Shown piece after piece: positions 1 through 13,476 of a DNA stretch of 64,000 bases (position 1 is the stretch's first letter; every line of letters starts with the position of its first letter). The stretch comes from Ficedula albicollis. Its lineage: Eukaryota > Chordata > Aves > Passeriformes > Muscicapidae. The stretch is from assembly GCF_000247815.1 (NCBI RefSeq), contig NC_021681.1, positions 5,264,213-5,328,212 on the forward strand, written 5' to 3'. Both the position numbers and the translations under genes were made by a program. Under the pieces are notes generated by a model that saw only the letters and a list, made by a program, of their open reading frames with translations, ran no database searches and had not been told where the DNA came from.

Positions 1-2072
1 CCCCAGCCTGGGAAAGATTCGAGCTGGAGCTGAGAAAAGTCAACAGCCTGGGAAAAAAACAGATGAGGTTTCTCCACGAGCCTTCAGCAGTGTCCACAGT
101 TGGGATGTCATGGTGGTTCAGAGCAGGGCACTGCAGGCAGGTGTAGCTACAGCCACATCCTGGCTCAGCTGGCAGGACACACCTGGATGGCAGCAAAAGG
201 CTGGGATATGCCACTGGAAGGTGACAAATACCATCCCAATCCACAGCCTACGTGGCATGAGGCTCAAGCTGTCTCATGGACCTTTTGTTGCTGTGTTCTG
301 GACAACTTACCTGTGCCTTCAGGGTGAGTAGGACCCTCGTCAGGACTCCCTGTGTGTCTGCCCTCCAAACGTGGGACAAGAGACCTAGAAGCAGCTTGGG
401 TTGGGAGCCAAGTGCACCTGACTGTGGGAGGCTGGTTCTCTCTCAGGAATGAGGAGCACCTCCTCCCAATAGGACACACACCTGAGTTTTCACACACAGT
501 TTTAGCTCCAACCCAGAGCTGCACAGCAGCTGAGCTGTCTGTAGAGCTCAATTCCTGTTATTCTGATGGAGCATCTCCAAGTGGGACTGCAATCCTTCCA
601 TTCACTGGGCTCTCTGTGTAAGGTGGGTTTGCCTTATTAGATTAATAGGGGTTTTTGTTTTTGGTTTTTTTTTTGTGTCAGGGCAGAACTTGTGGCAAGG
701 GCCACACCAGAGCTCGTGTGGGTGTCTCCCTGACTGATTTCCTCTCAGCTGCAGAGCAGCAGCTGGTGGGAAATTAATTGTGCAGCATACATTTACAAGT
801 TAATTGCAATTTCACTGGAAGGTGGGAAACCTGGGTTTGATAAATGTGAGAGGGAGGCATCAGAAGGTGTTTTCATTGCCCCAGCTCTGGGGTTCTTGTC
901 TCGCTGTGGTTATCCCTGTCTGCTACACAGCAGGTCAGGATCCCATGGTGCTGAGTGAACACAGAGCTGCTGCCTCAGCAAGAGAGCAGTGCTCAGCTCT
1001 CTCAAGCAGATTTCCTTGTTCCTACATGAGTCCAGTCCTAGCTTTTATTTTTGGGGCTTTCTTGGTAGATGCCATAAGCAGATGTTTCAGCCAGGCTTGA
1101 AGCACCCTTGGTAATGAGAGGGGAAATACTCAGCTGGTCTAATTTTCCTCTGAGGAATTGCCTTTTCTTCAAAGGTCCCTGCTTGCTGTTCCACAATTAC
1201 CTGCCTCTCTTTTTCCTTAGTGAGTGGCCTCAGTTGTGTTTTTCTTGATGGGCTTCACTGTGCAGGCTCACAGATGTGATGGGGAATGAATGAGCTGAAA
1301 GCAGAAGATGTCGAGCAATGGGTAAATGACGAGGAGAAGGAATTTAATACTCGGAATCACAGGAAATGAAAGGCAGCTCTGTTCATCTGCAAACAACAAA
1401 TAACTTGCACTCCAGTAAGCAGTTTGTCTTCTATTCCAGCTCACACCTGCAGCAGGGGCAAGAAGGGAAAGTACTAAACCCCATTATCCTCAGAGTAAGA
1501 GATCAGAGGGAGGCAGAAATGAGACAATTTCCATATAGACGAAGCAGCAGAACACAATTTTGGCATGCTTTGACCATCTGCAAGAGGCTTCAGAGCTCTG
1601 AGGAGCGCTGTGAAAGCTGTCAGCTGGGCAACTGAATGCAGAACTGAGTCAGCCCAGGAAAGGTGTGAACAAAGCCGTGGGGAGAAGCATCAAAGGAGGA
1701 AGAAACACCCCTTGCTGGACGGGCACTGCTTTCAAATGCTGGTGCTCCTGGAATTCCAGCAAGGAGAAGGTATCTGGGAGCCTGTGGAGGGGCCAGCATC
1801 TGCCAGAGACGGTCCCTGGGCTCTCACAGGGTTCAAGACCATCAGGAAGACCTGGCTGCAGACACCTGGCTTTGTTCAGACAATCTGAGTTGCCTTGGTC
1901 TCTGCAGAGCTCCCTGATCCCGACCCAACCATCCTAGTCTGGGCTTTGCTCCACATCTGTCCTGGCTTTTTGAGCCTGTGCTCATCCTTACACCCACAGA
2001 AGGTCCACGAGATGCAGAAAGCTGTGAATACATGGAACTGAGCATCTGCCACCCCTCTCAGACCATCTCCTG
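1..2072. other. Intergenic DNA, no gene seen
   Basis: Mixed-composition DNA with only short open frames in all six frames. I see no paired splice sites around an open frame, no RNA gene and no clear mobile element. A short T run lies near 662-675. Confidence 0.55.
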
Positions 2073-2202
2073 GTGGGATCAGGGCATGTGCAACACTGGG
2101 TTGGATGGGGCTTGGAGCAATCTGGGGTAGTGGAAGGTGTCCCTGCCATGGCATGGATGATCTTTAAGGTCTTTTCCAACCCAAACCATTTCATGATTTT
2201 AT
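2073..2202 (+). mobile_element. CR1 LINE 3' end fragment, plus orientation
   Basis: About 130 bp resembles the 3' untranslated end of avian CR1: a 'ggttggatggggcttggagcaa' -like stretch, then 'tggaaggtgtccctgcc', then 'ttccaacccaaaccattt'. Only the extreme 3' end is present, as expected of 5'-truncated CR1 copies. Several differences from the other copies here suggest an older insertion. Confidence 0.8.
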
Positions 2203-3500
2203 GTTCCTGAGCTGATAATTTGGTAACAGCAGGAAGAGAAGTGCCGCAGAAATCAGATTTTGATGTTTTGTTTTGCTCAAATATCTCTTTTATTTACGTA
2301 TTTGTGAGGGACAGAAGCACATGGAGGAGGGCCAATTTATGTATTGGCTTTCAATCTGTGCTTTCATGGATTTTATGGGTTTTGGCTGGAGAAATGGTCT
2401 TTCCAGAGCACCTGAGTTATTCACATAAGGCCACCAGAGTCTGTAAATGGTTGCCATGTTGGCCATACTCAGCTTAGTGGTTGGCATTAAATGGTATTTC
2501 ATGGAATAAAAACCTGAAAAGTGGAGAGGAAGAACTCTCTTGAGGACGCTTCTCTTGGGATGAAGAGGTATTTCAACATTTCAACTGCCTCTTCAGCTGA
2601 AGAGGTGTTTGAGCTGCCAGCGTTTCCACCATCATCTGGTGCCAAGAATTCCTTCTCCCATGGCCTGAGGGCTGTGCCAGGGGACAGGGACAGGGAGGTG
2701 AGGGCCCTCTGCCTCCTCATGGCTCCGGGTGTGAGCACAGCAGCAGACCAGAGTTCCACCCACTCTGCACCTTCCGTACCGGCTCTAAAAAAGGGATTTT
2801 TCTTCCACAGCTCTGAACCCGCAAACCTTCAGCACAGCCAGGGTCCTGTGGTGGGAAGAAGCACCTATTTTGTGTGAAGAACCACCTCTTCTGGTTTCCT
2901 TTCTATTCCTTTGATGCCCTCCCGAGGGTTTTTACTGGATGAGGTGCATCTGATTTTCTAGTCTTGAGCTGAATCTCCTTCAGTCACACTTCCAGCCTGG
3001 GAACCACCCAGAGGTGCTGCTGCTCTGCCAGAAAAGCTGGGAATGCTGATGTTAAAGAGGCACCACGAGATAATTCTTCAAATATATTTTTAATGATAAG
3101 GAGCAGTCGCTGTCACATTCTCTGTCTGTTACCTTGGGCAAAACATTTAAACCTCCTGCACCCCAGCTCTTCTTCTGTGAAGCAGGGTAATAACTCTGCT
3201 CTCATCGTGGCTATTTCGTGCCTTGGGGGCGCAACAGTCTTTTGCTATTTCTATGCAGAGTGCCTTCCACCACAATTATTGGCATGGAGACAACAGAGTA
3301 AGACAGAGCTGGGCTCTGTGGGCATTTCAGGGTTTTCCCTTGGGGGTCCTGCCTTTTGAGCAGCCCCTCTTAATCCACCTGAGTCAGGTAAGGGCTCTCT
3401 GCCGTGCAAGATGGTATTTCCTAAAATTGCCTTAGCAATGGCAAAGCAAAAGAGGGGGGGGGCAAAAATCTGCAACAGAGCCCCCTTTGCCATTTTGTGG
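2203..3500. other. Intergenic DNA, no gene seen
   Basis: No supported exon, RNA gene or mobile element. The open frames here are short and lack supporting signals. Confidence 0.5.
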
Positions 3501-3870
3501 CAATGGTTTTAATATTCCCGGCTATTGTTCCAGATCTGACAATAATATGAAGTTTAAAGGCGAAAGGGGTGGGCAGAGGGGGCAGAGAAATCAAAGCAGA
3601 CCATTAGGCTGAATGGTTATCAGGGCGGTTTGCTCCAGGCAAAGAGTTAATCCAGACCTGGGAGAGAGCACTGGTAGTTAAAGCCCTTTAATGGCCTAAG
3701 TCCTATGATAATTAGTCCTGCCCTGGAGGTAGCTAAGTGAGCTACTCCAGCCTGAAATGGAGCTCATCCACTGCTGAGGCCATAATCCTCTGTGCACAAT
3801 GAAAGCTGAACTAATTCACTGAGTAAACACTTTCTCAGTTACTTACACGCTGCCTTCTTTCAGCCTGACA
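3500..3870. promoter_or_regulatory. Candidate conserved non-coding element
   Basis: This repeat-free block is dense in developmental factor core words: a SOX-like ATTGTT (3524-3529), a TCF/LEF-like ATCAAAG (3590-3596), a GATA word on the minus strand (3618-3623), a TAATCC-like word (3648-3653) and TAATTA (3709-3714). It carries no open frame of note. The call rests on composition and motif clustering only, because conservation cannot be tested from one sequence. Confidence 0.3.
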
Positions 3871-4640
3871 CCAAATAGATTCACTTCCAAGAGCTGCAAA
3901 GAAAATAAACTTCTTTTTTTTTTTTTTTTAAGCAACTGATCTTAGTTGAAATGCATTTGGATTTAGTATCCAGGGTATCACCTGAGTAGATACCATCTCC
4001 TTTTTCATGGCATCACACCTCAGCTCTTTTATTTTAGCCCATTCCTGTGGCAGGGAGCAGACATGCATTCCCCATCTATGACCTGTTCCTTCCTAATGGA
4101 GGCATCCCTGGAAAGCCACACTGGAGAAGGCCAGGAGGATTCCCTCAATCCTTGAGTTCTGTGCCCTCAGCTCCCTCAGAGGCTCAAGGTGGGATGGAGG
4201 AAGAGTAAACTGAAGTAGCAAGGAAGGAAAGACCAAATACCTTCAGGCACTGCAGGTGACACCCATTCTTCCTGCTTTTCCTTCTTTCTGTTTTAATTAA
4301 GAGGTGGAATTGTACATACCACAGCACTATGGGCTGTGGAAAGGCATTCCATGAGTGCCTGCTCTTCCCTGGGTGCATTCCATGTCTGCTTCCCAGTGCT
4401 GCTTCCAAACCCTCCTCCAAGGCACAAGGAGCTCCTGGTGTGCTCCATGTTCCACGAAAACATGGCAAAGGGGAGCAAGCAGGAATCTGGGGGGTGCTGG
4501 CTCTGCATGCAGGAGCCTGCACTGTCCCTCTTGGTCTGAGCTGTCCCTGGCACCTCCTGCCCTGCAATGACACCTGCTGAGAGCTTTGACACCACAGGTA
4601 TCCCTGCTCCTTCAACCCTGGTGAGCATCCCGTTGGGATG
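3871..4640. other. Intergenic DNA with a short poly-T run
   Basis: A run of about 17 T lies near 3913-3930. Nothing else is recognisable. A 219-codon minus-strand open frame overlaps this stretch but runs into the CR1 at 4641, so I do not call it a gene. Confidence 0.5.
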
Positions 4641-4841
4641 GAATCATGGAATGGTTTGGGCTGGAAGGAATCTTTGACTTGCTTCTTTCCATCCCTCCCA
4701 CCATCCCAGGCTGCTCCACACCCCATCCAGCCTGGCCTTGGAACTTCCAGGGATCCAGGGGCAGCCACAGCTTCTCTGGGCACCCTGTGCCTCCCCACCC
4801 TCACAGCCAGGAATTCCTTCCCAATATCCCACCTAACCCTC
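4641..4841 (-). mobile_element. CR1 LINE 3' end fragment, minus orientation
   Basis: Read on the plus strand, the block opens with 'gaatcatggaatggtttggg' and continues through 'ggctgctccacaccccatcc', 'cttctctgggcaccctgtgc' and 'ttcccaatatcccacctaa'. This is the reverse complement of the avian CR1 3' end. It is truncated at the 5' end of the element, with no reverse transcriptase sequence. Confidence 0.88.
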
Positions 4842-6229
4842 ATTGCCTTCGCAGGTGAGCAGGTTTCCCTTGTTTACACCTGAACTCTTTGTTCAGGCTC
4901 ATCCTGGAGTCTCCAGATTCCATCCCATCCCAAGATGGAACTCCATGAAGGAACACTCATCTCCCTAGGCTGGAACACGAATTTGGAGCCTCCCAACTCA
5001 GTTATTGACACTGTCCAAAGGCAGAGGAGAGAAATCCCACCCGAAAGTGGTGCTGGGGTTGCTTTAAAGCAAACGACTCTGTCGGGGGGTTTGGCATGTG
5101 TCTGGCAAGTCTTGGTCAAGATGTAGCTGCAAATGAATCTGGTTTTGGGAGTCACTGCCCCAAAGCCTCCCTTGGATGCTAACTGGAAATCTTCCACCCT
5201 ACTGGCCAGGATTTGCCTGATTCCCAGAAAGCTGCCAGCATCTTTTCCTGGGCCAAGCAAAAATACATCATTTTCTGCCTTCTCTTTGCACAAGCACCTC
5301 CATGTTTGTGGCCATCATTGTGGTTCAGACCTCCAACATAGCAAATATTTTATATGGTTTCTTATCCAAAACCCCTCTTTCCCAAAGGGGGATTTTTCAT
5401 GGCCTTCAGCAGTAGAGGAAAACATAGAAGCAACTCTGTCTTGCCTTGATAAAAGAAGAAAAGTGAAATCCTGATCTAATTTTATACTTCCAAAAGGGAA
5501 AGACAGACATAAAAGGATCTGCCAAAGAGAAGAGTCTCATAATCAAAGGGGAAAAACAATAGACTTTATTTGTTTATTGGATATGTAAATATACCATATT
5601 CATTATCAGCTGGAATCTGGCCCAGGAGAAAAAAAAAAAATCTCAGCAAAGAAAAATACAATAAAAGCTTCATCAATGCTCTCTGTGCTCACCAGCAGTT
5701 CTTGTTTTATGGAGACCAAATCATGGCCCACAAGAGTGGAATGGAGGGTTCAGGAAGGGCTCAGCTCATTCTTTGGGATGTGAGGGGGTTCATCCCTTAC
5801 TGATGGAGAAGAGCAAGCCAGATTTCCTAATCTGCTCCCAGGGAAGAATGTTCTGCCGTGAGGATCCCACCCTTAGAAAGCCCTGGGGGACCAGCGGACC
5901 TGGGAGCAGGGATTGCTCCTGTGTCTCATCTGCTGGGCACCCCTTGCTGAAACGCCCCTCTGAAAGCATCCCCAGAGTCCAGCCCGGCCCTCAGGGATGG
6001 GCAGAGAACATTAAAGACGATCTGAGAGCTGTTTGAAGGAGTGCTGAGGATGGCTCTGATGAAACCAGCTGGTGGGTGATGCCACCAGCGCTGCTTGGAG
6101 CTAGGAGGGGGAAAAATCCTTCTGAAGTGCATCTTCAGAGATAGTTTTTTCTTATGAAGGGGGGAAATAGAAACAAGATGGGGGGGAGAAAAGGAAAAAA
6201 AAACCCCACATCCTCTCCATCAGCAGCAG
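4842..6229. other. Intergenic DNA, no gene seen
   Basis: No recognised gene, RNA or mobile element. A short A run lies near 5630-5640. Open frames are short and unsupported. Confidence 0.5.
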
Positions 6230-6780
6230 CTTGTGTCTCCAGGCTCTCCGGCAATGATACCTCAACCCACCCATTCAGCAGTCCATTATCACTTCCCTCC
6301 TTCCATTATTCCCCTCCAACCTTATCAGACGTAAGCATCGTCTCAGACGCTCCAACTGGAGCCTTGTAATTGTCCCTGGTTCGAGCTCGATAGCACCTTG
6401 AACCGCCAGAGTAATCTCTGCTTTAAAAAAAAAAAAAAAAAAAAAAAATAAGGGGTTTAAAAAAAAAAAAAAAAAAAAAAAAAATCGGGCTCTGCAAGGA
6501 GATGATGCTCGAATTTGCCTGTGGCTATGCGGGATCTTTAATAGCGAACTCTTTTCCCTCTCCCGAGCTCGCAGATAAATGGGGAAATTATTTTTCTTTT
6601 TCTTTTTTTTTTTTTTTTATTATTTATTTATCCCCAGCCTTTTATCACAATATTTATTACGGGGTTTGCAATATTATTATTAGCAGCTCCTGGGGGCACA
6701 TGGTGGAAGAGGTGGGTGGGGAAAGTGGAATTATATCAGACAGGAGTCGTCTCTGGGGGAGAAAAATGAGATGGAAACGG
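6230..6780. promoter_or_regulatory. Candidate conserved block split by poly-A runs
   Basis: Two unique stretches (6230-6420 and 6485-6700) flank two long A runs around 6424-6448 and 6459-6484. The unique parts contain TTATCA and TTTAT words and a CG-containing segment near 6385-6400, and they lack repeats. This suggests a regulatory element, but the evidence is compositional only. Confidence 0.25.
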
Positions 6781-7079
6781 CATTTCTTGGGCATCTCCAT
6801 GTGAGGAAGAGCCAGGCTCCGAGGTCTGACCCTTTCTCCTCACATCTAGGCAAGGTTTAAACCCAAGAACCGCGAGTCCAAGCGGGGTTTAATTAGGAAA
6901 GAAGCCGCTTTTAATTTTAGGCTGGGAAGAGAAGGAAAATATGCAAAGCCCCGTTCAAAAAGCAGGTGAGGAGGATCTTGGCACTGCTTTGCAGCATTTG
7001 TAGATAACCCCAGCTCCTAGCCCAGACAGCACAAAAAATGGGAAAAGAGGTGAAAATCTCTCTTAAGTGAGGACCTACC

Positions 7080-7460
7080 CCAGGAGATTGGAAGATGGGG
7101 GCGGCCTGTTATTACCTGAATTGATTGTTTCCTTCTAATAAACAAGACCCATCCTCCTGCTGATGTTTGCCTCCCCCACTGACCTCTAGATTCTCATGTT
7201 CCTGCCCCAAAATTGACTCTCCCGCTGCATTTCTCAGCTCCCTGTTTACAAAATGTCAGCTGGAAATTGCTGCCCATCATTTAATTGCAGACCTTACACT
7301 TGGGTGCTGGTATCTGTGAGTTTCCATGAAATCTTCATTGTTATCTGGCCTTTTATTCCTCGTGTTCACACCTGGTAGGAAACCTTCGCTGCTTTTTCCT
7401 TTAAAGGTGATTGCAAAGGGGAAAATGAATTAGTGCCAGTTGTTGCTTTATGATGTATAT
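7080..7460. promoter_or_regulatory. Candidate conserved non-coding element
   Basis: A repeat-free block with homeodomain and forkhead-like words such as TGTTTAC (7243-7249) and ATTTAATTG (near 7279-7287), and no coding signal. It is listed as a candidate for alignment to other vertebrates. No function is assigned. Confidence 0.22.
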
Positions 7461-8204
7461 CTGGAAAACCTAAGGCGGGGGAAAAAAAAAAGGGAAATCG
7501 TTGAATTCTGAAGTTGCTTTTGCACGTTTTAACATTGAAAGTTGTGGACAACTTGGTTTTTTTTTTACTTAGTCTCTCCAAAACGTTGAGAAAGATGGAA
7601 GTTTACATCCTTAACAACAATTTGCAAGGGGTGCTTCAAAATGACAGAGAGTTTATTTGTTGGGTGGGGTGCAGAGGTGCAGCACCTCAGAGGAACCTTT
7701 GGAAGTGCTGTCTGACAAATTATCCACTGGCAGATAGAAAATTCCTTTTCTTTTCCCCCCCAAAGCCGCAATGGAGGCACAACTCAAATCTGTCAGCTGG
7801 ACGCTTTCCAATGCATTTCCAAGAGCAGAAGGCCACGAGTTGAGATTATTTTGGTGCTAAGCCTGTCCCAGGAGATGGGATAGAGGAGCACTGCGGCGTG
7901 GAGAGGGAGGATGTGATTCACAGCACTGCTGGGGATGTTCCAGCAGCGTTGTGTTGGGAGCACGTGCTCCTAAAAGCATCCCCTCCTCGGGTCACCACCT
8001 GCCTCTGGTTAAAATACCTCAGATTTAAAGGGTTTTCCTCTGTGGTCACATTAATCCTGTCCCTCTCCCGGTGTGGTGTTTTTGTGGGGAGCCCACCTTT
8101 GGTCATCTGAACTGGTGGGTGGGAAGAGTTTGTGGTGGGTGAGGAGCTTGGTGGGTCTGGGCAATGCAATCCTGGACTCCAGAGCTGTGCCCTGGGCTGG
8201 TCCC
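7461..8204. other. Intergenic DNA, no gene seen
   Basis: No gene, RNA or repeat recognised apart from short A and T runs (near 7483-7492 and 7557-7567). Confidence 0.45.
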
Positions 8205-8788
8205 CAGGGTGGGCAGCAGGAAAGGGATTGGGATTCTGCCCCTCTGCCCCACTCAGGTGAGACCCCACCTGCAGAGCTGCCCCAGCCCTGCAATCCAAAG
8301 CACCAGAAGGATGCTGGAGCTGCTGGAGAGAGTCCAGAGGAGGTCACAGAAGTGCTCCAAGGGCTGGACTCCTCTACTCTGGAGCCAGGCTGGGAGAGCT
8401 GGGGATGTTCACCTTGAGAAGAGAAAGCTCCAGGGAGACTTCAGAGCCCTTTCCAGTACCTAAAGGGATTCCTGGACAGCTGCAGAGAGACTTGGGACAA
8501 GGGTCTAGAGTAACAGGATGAGGGGGAATAGTTTTAAGATGTAGTAGAGTAGATTTAGGGTGGGATATTGGGAAGAAATCCTTCCCTGTGAGGGTGCTGA
8601 GGCCTGGCACAGGGTGCCCAGAGAAGCTGTGGGTTTCCCTGGATCCCTGGCAGTGTCCAAGGCCAGGCTGGACAGGGCTTGGAGCATCCTGGGACAGTGG
8701 AAGGTGTCCCTGCCCATGGCAGGGGCTGGCACTGGATGTTCTCTAAGGTCCCTTCCCACCCAAACCATTCTGCAGTTCCCTGATTCCA
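8205..8788 (+). mobile_element. CR1 LINE 3' portion, plus orientation (longest copy here)
   Basis: About 580 bp of CR1. It begins near the end of the reverse transcriptase frame with 'gattctgcccctctgcccca' and 'gtgagaccccacctgcagag', passes through 'ctggagagagtccagaggag', and ends in the 3' untranslated region with 'ggatattgggaagaaatcct' and 'ccttcccacccaaaccattc'. The coding part is a broken fragment, and no intact open reading frame is present. Its similarity to the copies at 13477, 28911 and 4641 points to one moderately young subfamily. Confidence 0.93.
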
Positions 8789-9085
8789 GATTCCCTTGGG
8801 CGTTGTTGATCCTAGGGGATTCATGCCACCCCTATTGCATCCTACAGCTCAAAGTTAGGCTCAGTCAGAACTAGAAAAAACCAGCAATCACAGATAGCTG
8901 AGCTTTGTATCCCAAAGGAAGAGCTGGGTCTGTGCAGCTGATCAGAACAGCAACAGGACTGCAGTGTCCTGTAAATCAGCCCCTCGGATCCCCCACACAA
9001 AGAAAAGATCTCTAAACAAACACAATTATTTTCCTTATTTTTTTTTTCTGTTTTCTTAGATCTTACTGGCATGATTTTTGATTAC

Positions 9086-9145
9086 GTTTTAGGGTTTGTA
9101 AATCTGTTTTAGGGTTTGTAAATCTGTTTCAGGGTTTGTAAATCT
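9086..9145. repeat. 20-bp tandem repeat, three copies
   Basis: Three adjacent copies of 'gttttagggtttgtaaatct' (9086-9105, 9106-9125, 9126-9145), the third with one T-to-C change. The unit contains TTAGGG by chance but is not a telomere array. Confidence 0.9.
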
Positions 9146-12100
9146 ATCGCCTGACTTCTAAGCCAATCGCCTGTTTCAGAAGTCAGTCAGGGAGTTAAAT
9201 CTGATGTGTAAAGTCATGGTTTGTAAATCAAAGCTCAGTTCTCAGGTTAGCTGAGAGGATTTATGAATCTGGATGGAGATACCGAAATCTGGTTTATGAA
9301 AGCGCTGATTTATAAATAAAACCCCCAAAGTGCAGCTTGGCTTGGCAGGTGATGATCAGGAGGTGCAGGATGACCATGCCGTGGACACCCAGCACCAGCT
9401 GTGGCAGGGACCCCTCCTGATCCATCAGCACCCCGGATTTCCCCTGCACTGGGAAATGGGAGCTCAGTGCTGCTGGATCCCGCCAGGACAAAGGAGAACA
9501 ATTTGGATGTTGCCCATCACAGAGGGGAGTGGTTTCCCAGCTGTTCTCCATCCTCCCACACTGGCCCAGGGGTGGAGCAGCACCCCTGAGCACCAAAACC
9601 CCTCCATCCTCCCTTCTCAGCCCCCAGCACCCCAATTTCCACCAAAGCCAGGAGAATGGCTGAGAGGCTTCAAAAGTTTTATGGTATAAAAGTGTCTCTT
9701 ATGTAAAAAAAAAAAAAAAAAGAGAGAAGGAAAAAAAAAAAGAGGGGGGAAATCAAATTTCTACAGTTCTAAAACTTTTTTTAAAGCATTTAAAATTTAA
9801 GCTGGGGATTTATAAATGGGCTATTAAAGTTTAAGAGTTTCATTATAGTTTTTTTTAAAATCATAATTACTTTAGGTAGGGGAGGAGGGATAGATCTACT
9901 TTATTCCTAGAGGAAACTATACATATATATGAAGTATCTATATAAAAGCTGGAACTGAGCTTATATTAATACAGTTTAACTGATATTCAATAACTTCACC
10001 CTCCCTTTTTCCTATTGTCCATATTTAAATACTTCAAAAAGAATTCTAATCAAGTGGAAATTAATAGGGGAGGAAATACTGGGGTAGCAGGAGAGGGCTC
10101 TAATCCCACTCTCTCTTAATATTTCAAAGTCTCTTTTATTTTCCTAATAAAAAAAGAGAGAGCGAGAGGGAGAAAGTGGAATTAATCCAGTGCTCTGAAC
10201 TGTCCTCTCGTCTTACTGATTTAAATAAAATCCAAGAGCACATCACACCAGAAGGCCACTCCTGGCCACGTGCCAGGGTGGGCTCCCACCTCCCAGCTTT
10301 GCCTCCCTGCCTGGCACTGGAGGTGGTCGACCCCCAAAACCAGCCCCAGGGGCTTTGGGGTGCCCTCCCACCCCTCTCTGCAGCCCCACCGGGGCAGGCT
10401 CAGCCTCCTGGGGGGGTTTGGTGCACCCCAAGCTCATCCCTGCTCCCGAGGGAAGCTTCCCTGCGGGGCCTGAGATGATGCTGGGGTTAGATCAGGACAA
10501 GGCTGAGCGTGACCTGCAGGAGAGGGGAACTCCTGGTGGATCATTCTGTGACAGAGACAGAAGAAACCAAATATTCTGCATTTTTCTTTTGCCTTGATTT
10601 CTCTGTTGCTGCATGCTGAGGACGGGGGAGCAAAGCCTCTTCTGACACCAGCCTTGCCCAGCTCCTCCTGAGCCAAACCTCGGGATTTAAACCTGGCTTT
10701 CTGCCTGGTTAGGGTGCCCTCAGCCCCAGGAAGTTATTTAACCATGGAGTACAGCTGGAGGCAGCCTTGTGAAAGCACCCTGAGCTGGCTGCAGTGCCTC
10801 CAGCCGAGCAGCAAATAAATATATAAATAAATTAATGCTGTATCCCTTCTATCCATAGGGCAGCAGCACTCACTAGATGGCACAGCACTCCTTCCCTACG
10901 CCTCTGGCCCTGCTTTATTTGCATCAGGCTGGTGTGAAGGCAGCACCCAAAGTGGCCAGGCTTCTCCTGTGGCAGCCAGGTGTGTGTGCAGGGGGTCACA
11001 CACCCAAAATCCACGCTCAGCCCGGCAGGGGCAGCACTGGTGTTGGAGCTTTGCTTCTCTCTGCCTCTGCTGCCACACACATCTCAGCCCTGGAGAGTCT
11101 CCTCCCTCTTCCCAGTTTGATTCAGAGGCACATTTTGGGGAAAGCAAGAGGATGCCAGAGCCCAGGAGTCACAGCACACAGCAGCTGTGGGATGTGGGGT
11201 GATGTGGAAGAGTTTCCCTTGTAGGAAATACATTGCAGATCTTTAATTTCAGCCAACTGACCTGGTTAACTGATGGGCACTTAGACAGAGCATTTCCCCA
11301 AACGTTTCATTGTGGATTTAAATTTTTTAAAATTTATTTTAAATTTTTAATTGTTCTGTTAAAAAAAAAATCAGCCTTCTAGATTTCTCAATCTCATTAT
11401 ACAGAAAAAACATTCATTAAATGTGATGTTAAGCTCCAAGGCTTAATGATGACCATGCAGTGTCATTTTACCTTTTAAATTGCTGAACAGTGAATAATTG
11501 GTGTAAGAAATGCACACAGCTGAGGTGTCTTCATTCAGCTGCTCCAGAATTTAACAGAAAACAAATTAGAGAAAGAAAGAGCTGTGGTTTTCAAGCATTC
11601 CAAGACAGATGATAGCACCAAGGAAAAGTCATACCAGAGAACACATGAATTCAGATGACAAAGATAAAGAGTTTTCAGTGGTTTTGGAACCTTTGGTTTC
11701 TTAGAAATTCAACCAGCAAAACAAAAAAGGAAATGATACCTACTCCAAAGCCACCAAGGATAAGAAGTTGGAAATAATGTTCTATCCCTGCCTGTAATAT
11801 CTTCCTGTGCCTGGCTGGAATTCAGGCCCTGCCCAGGGCTAATAACCAGCTATTACTGGCTGTGACCCAGCTGGGCACCCAGGGAGGGGGAATCATAGCC
11901 AAGGTGTGGGTAGGAAATATAAGCACAGGGTTGGAAATAATAAGAATAGATTCAAATTCATAAAGATTTTACTGTCAGCATGTTGAGAAGGAAATTATTG
12001 CAGAGCCTGTCTGTCTTAGGAGAGAGAGGAGCAGGGCTGGGGTGTTCTGTGGGATTGGTGGGGATGAGGGTGGGCAGCCAAAAGGACCAGAAAGGAATTC

Positions 12101-12350
12101 CCATTACTCTGCAAATGCCCTGGAAATTTTCACAAAATGGGATTTCTGAGAGAGAGGGGAGGTGACAGGCAGCTGGTTAGGCTGGATGGTCTTTGCCATG
12201 GGAGGGATGGGTTGGACTCCTGGGGTGAATATCAGGGCTATTTTTTAATGGGAATGTTGATTACTGAAAAACTTGATGAGCATTTTTTGGGGGAGAGGTT
12301 GGGTTTTTGGTTGGTTGGTTTGTTTTGCTTGGTTTTTGTTTCTTTTGTGT

Positions 12351-12351
<1 letters not shown>
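9146..12351. other. Intergenic DNA, partly AT-rich, no gene seen
   Basis: 9690-10170 is AT-rich with A runs (9705-9740). 11320-11370 is also AT-rich. I see no exon with plausible splice sites, no RNA gene and no clear mobile element. Confidence 0.5.
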
Positions 12352-13000
<649 letters not shown>

Positions 13001-13037
13001 TTTTTCTTGTAAAAAGAAGATCTCGGTTTTTTCTTAC

Positions 13038-13363
13038 CTGCCCCAGGAAAGGCCTGGGATTTGTACTTTGGGATCCTCTTCTGCCCTGTCCATCAAGCTC
13101 CTCACCAGAGCTGCAGCCCCCCAGAGTTCATCCCTGCCTGCAGCGTGGGAGGAGATCCCACAGCCCCAGCCCCATGGCCAGCAGCCCCTGGATCCTCCCG
13201 AGCCAGACCCCATCACCTCCACAAGGTCCTGTCCTCCTTCACCACCTGCAGGTGCTCCCAGGGCGTCCTTCAGATGTGCCTCAGGTGGCACCAAAGCCAC
13301 CTGCAGAGTACAACCCTTCAGGACAGACTTGTTCAGCTCATCCTGGGCTGTGACAAAGCTCTT
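13038..13363 (-). CDS. Exon-like block of unknown protein (possible exon or pseudo-exon)
   Basis: On the minus strand a pyrimidine-rich acceptor ('ttttcttttcag', ending at 13364) precedes 326 bp. This is followed by a near-consensus donor (CAG|GTAAGA, GT at 13037-13036). The frame that starts at 13363 is open for all 108 codons plus two bases. Its first stop, TAA, lies inside the donor. The product starts KSFVTAQDELNKSVLKG and later reads LWGAAALVRSLMDRAEEDPK, with a Gly/Ser/Trp-rich middle. I do not recognise the family, and I see no partner exon nearby. It lies between a poly-G artefact and a CR1, so it may be a dispersed pseudo-exon. Coordinates follow the splice sites. Confidence 0.33.
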
Positions 13364-13476
13364 CTGAAAAGAAAATATAAAAAATGTCAGGATTTTCCCA
13401 AAGGACCGGGATTCCCATTCTTGGTCAGTTGTTGCTGCCCTAAAGAGATCTGAATGAGCAGGAACAAGTGAGGGCA

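Noticed and set aside
9086..9145. Interstitial telomere sequence (TTAGGG)
   Set aside because: TTAGGG occurs only once per 20-bp unit within a different repeat and is not a TTAGGG array.
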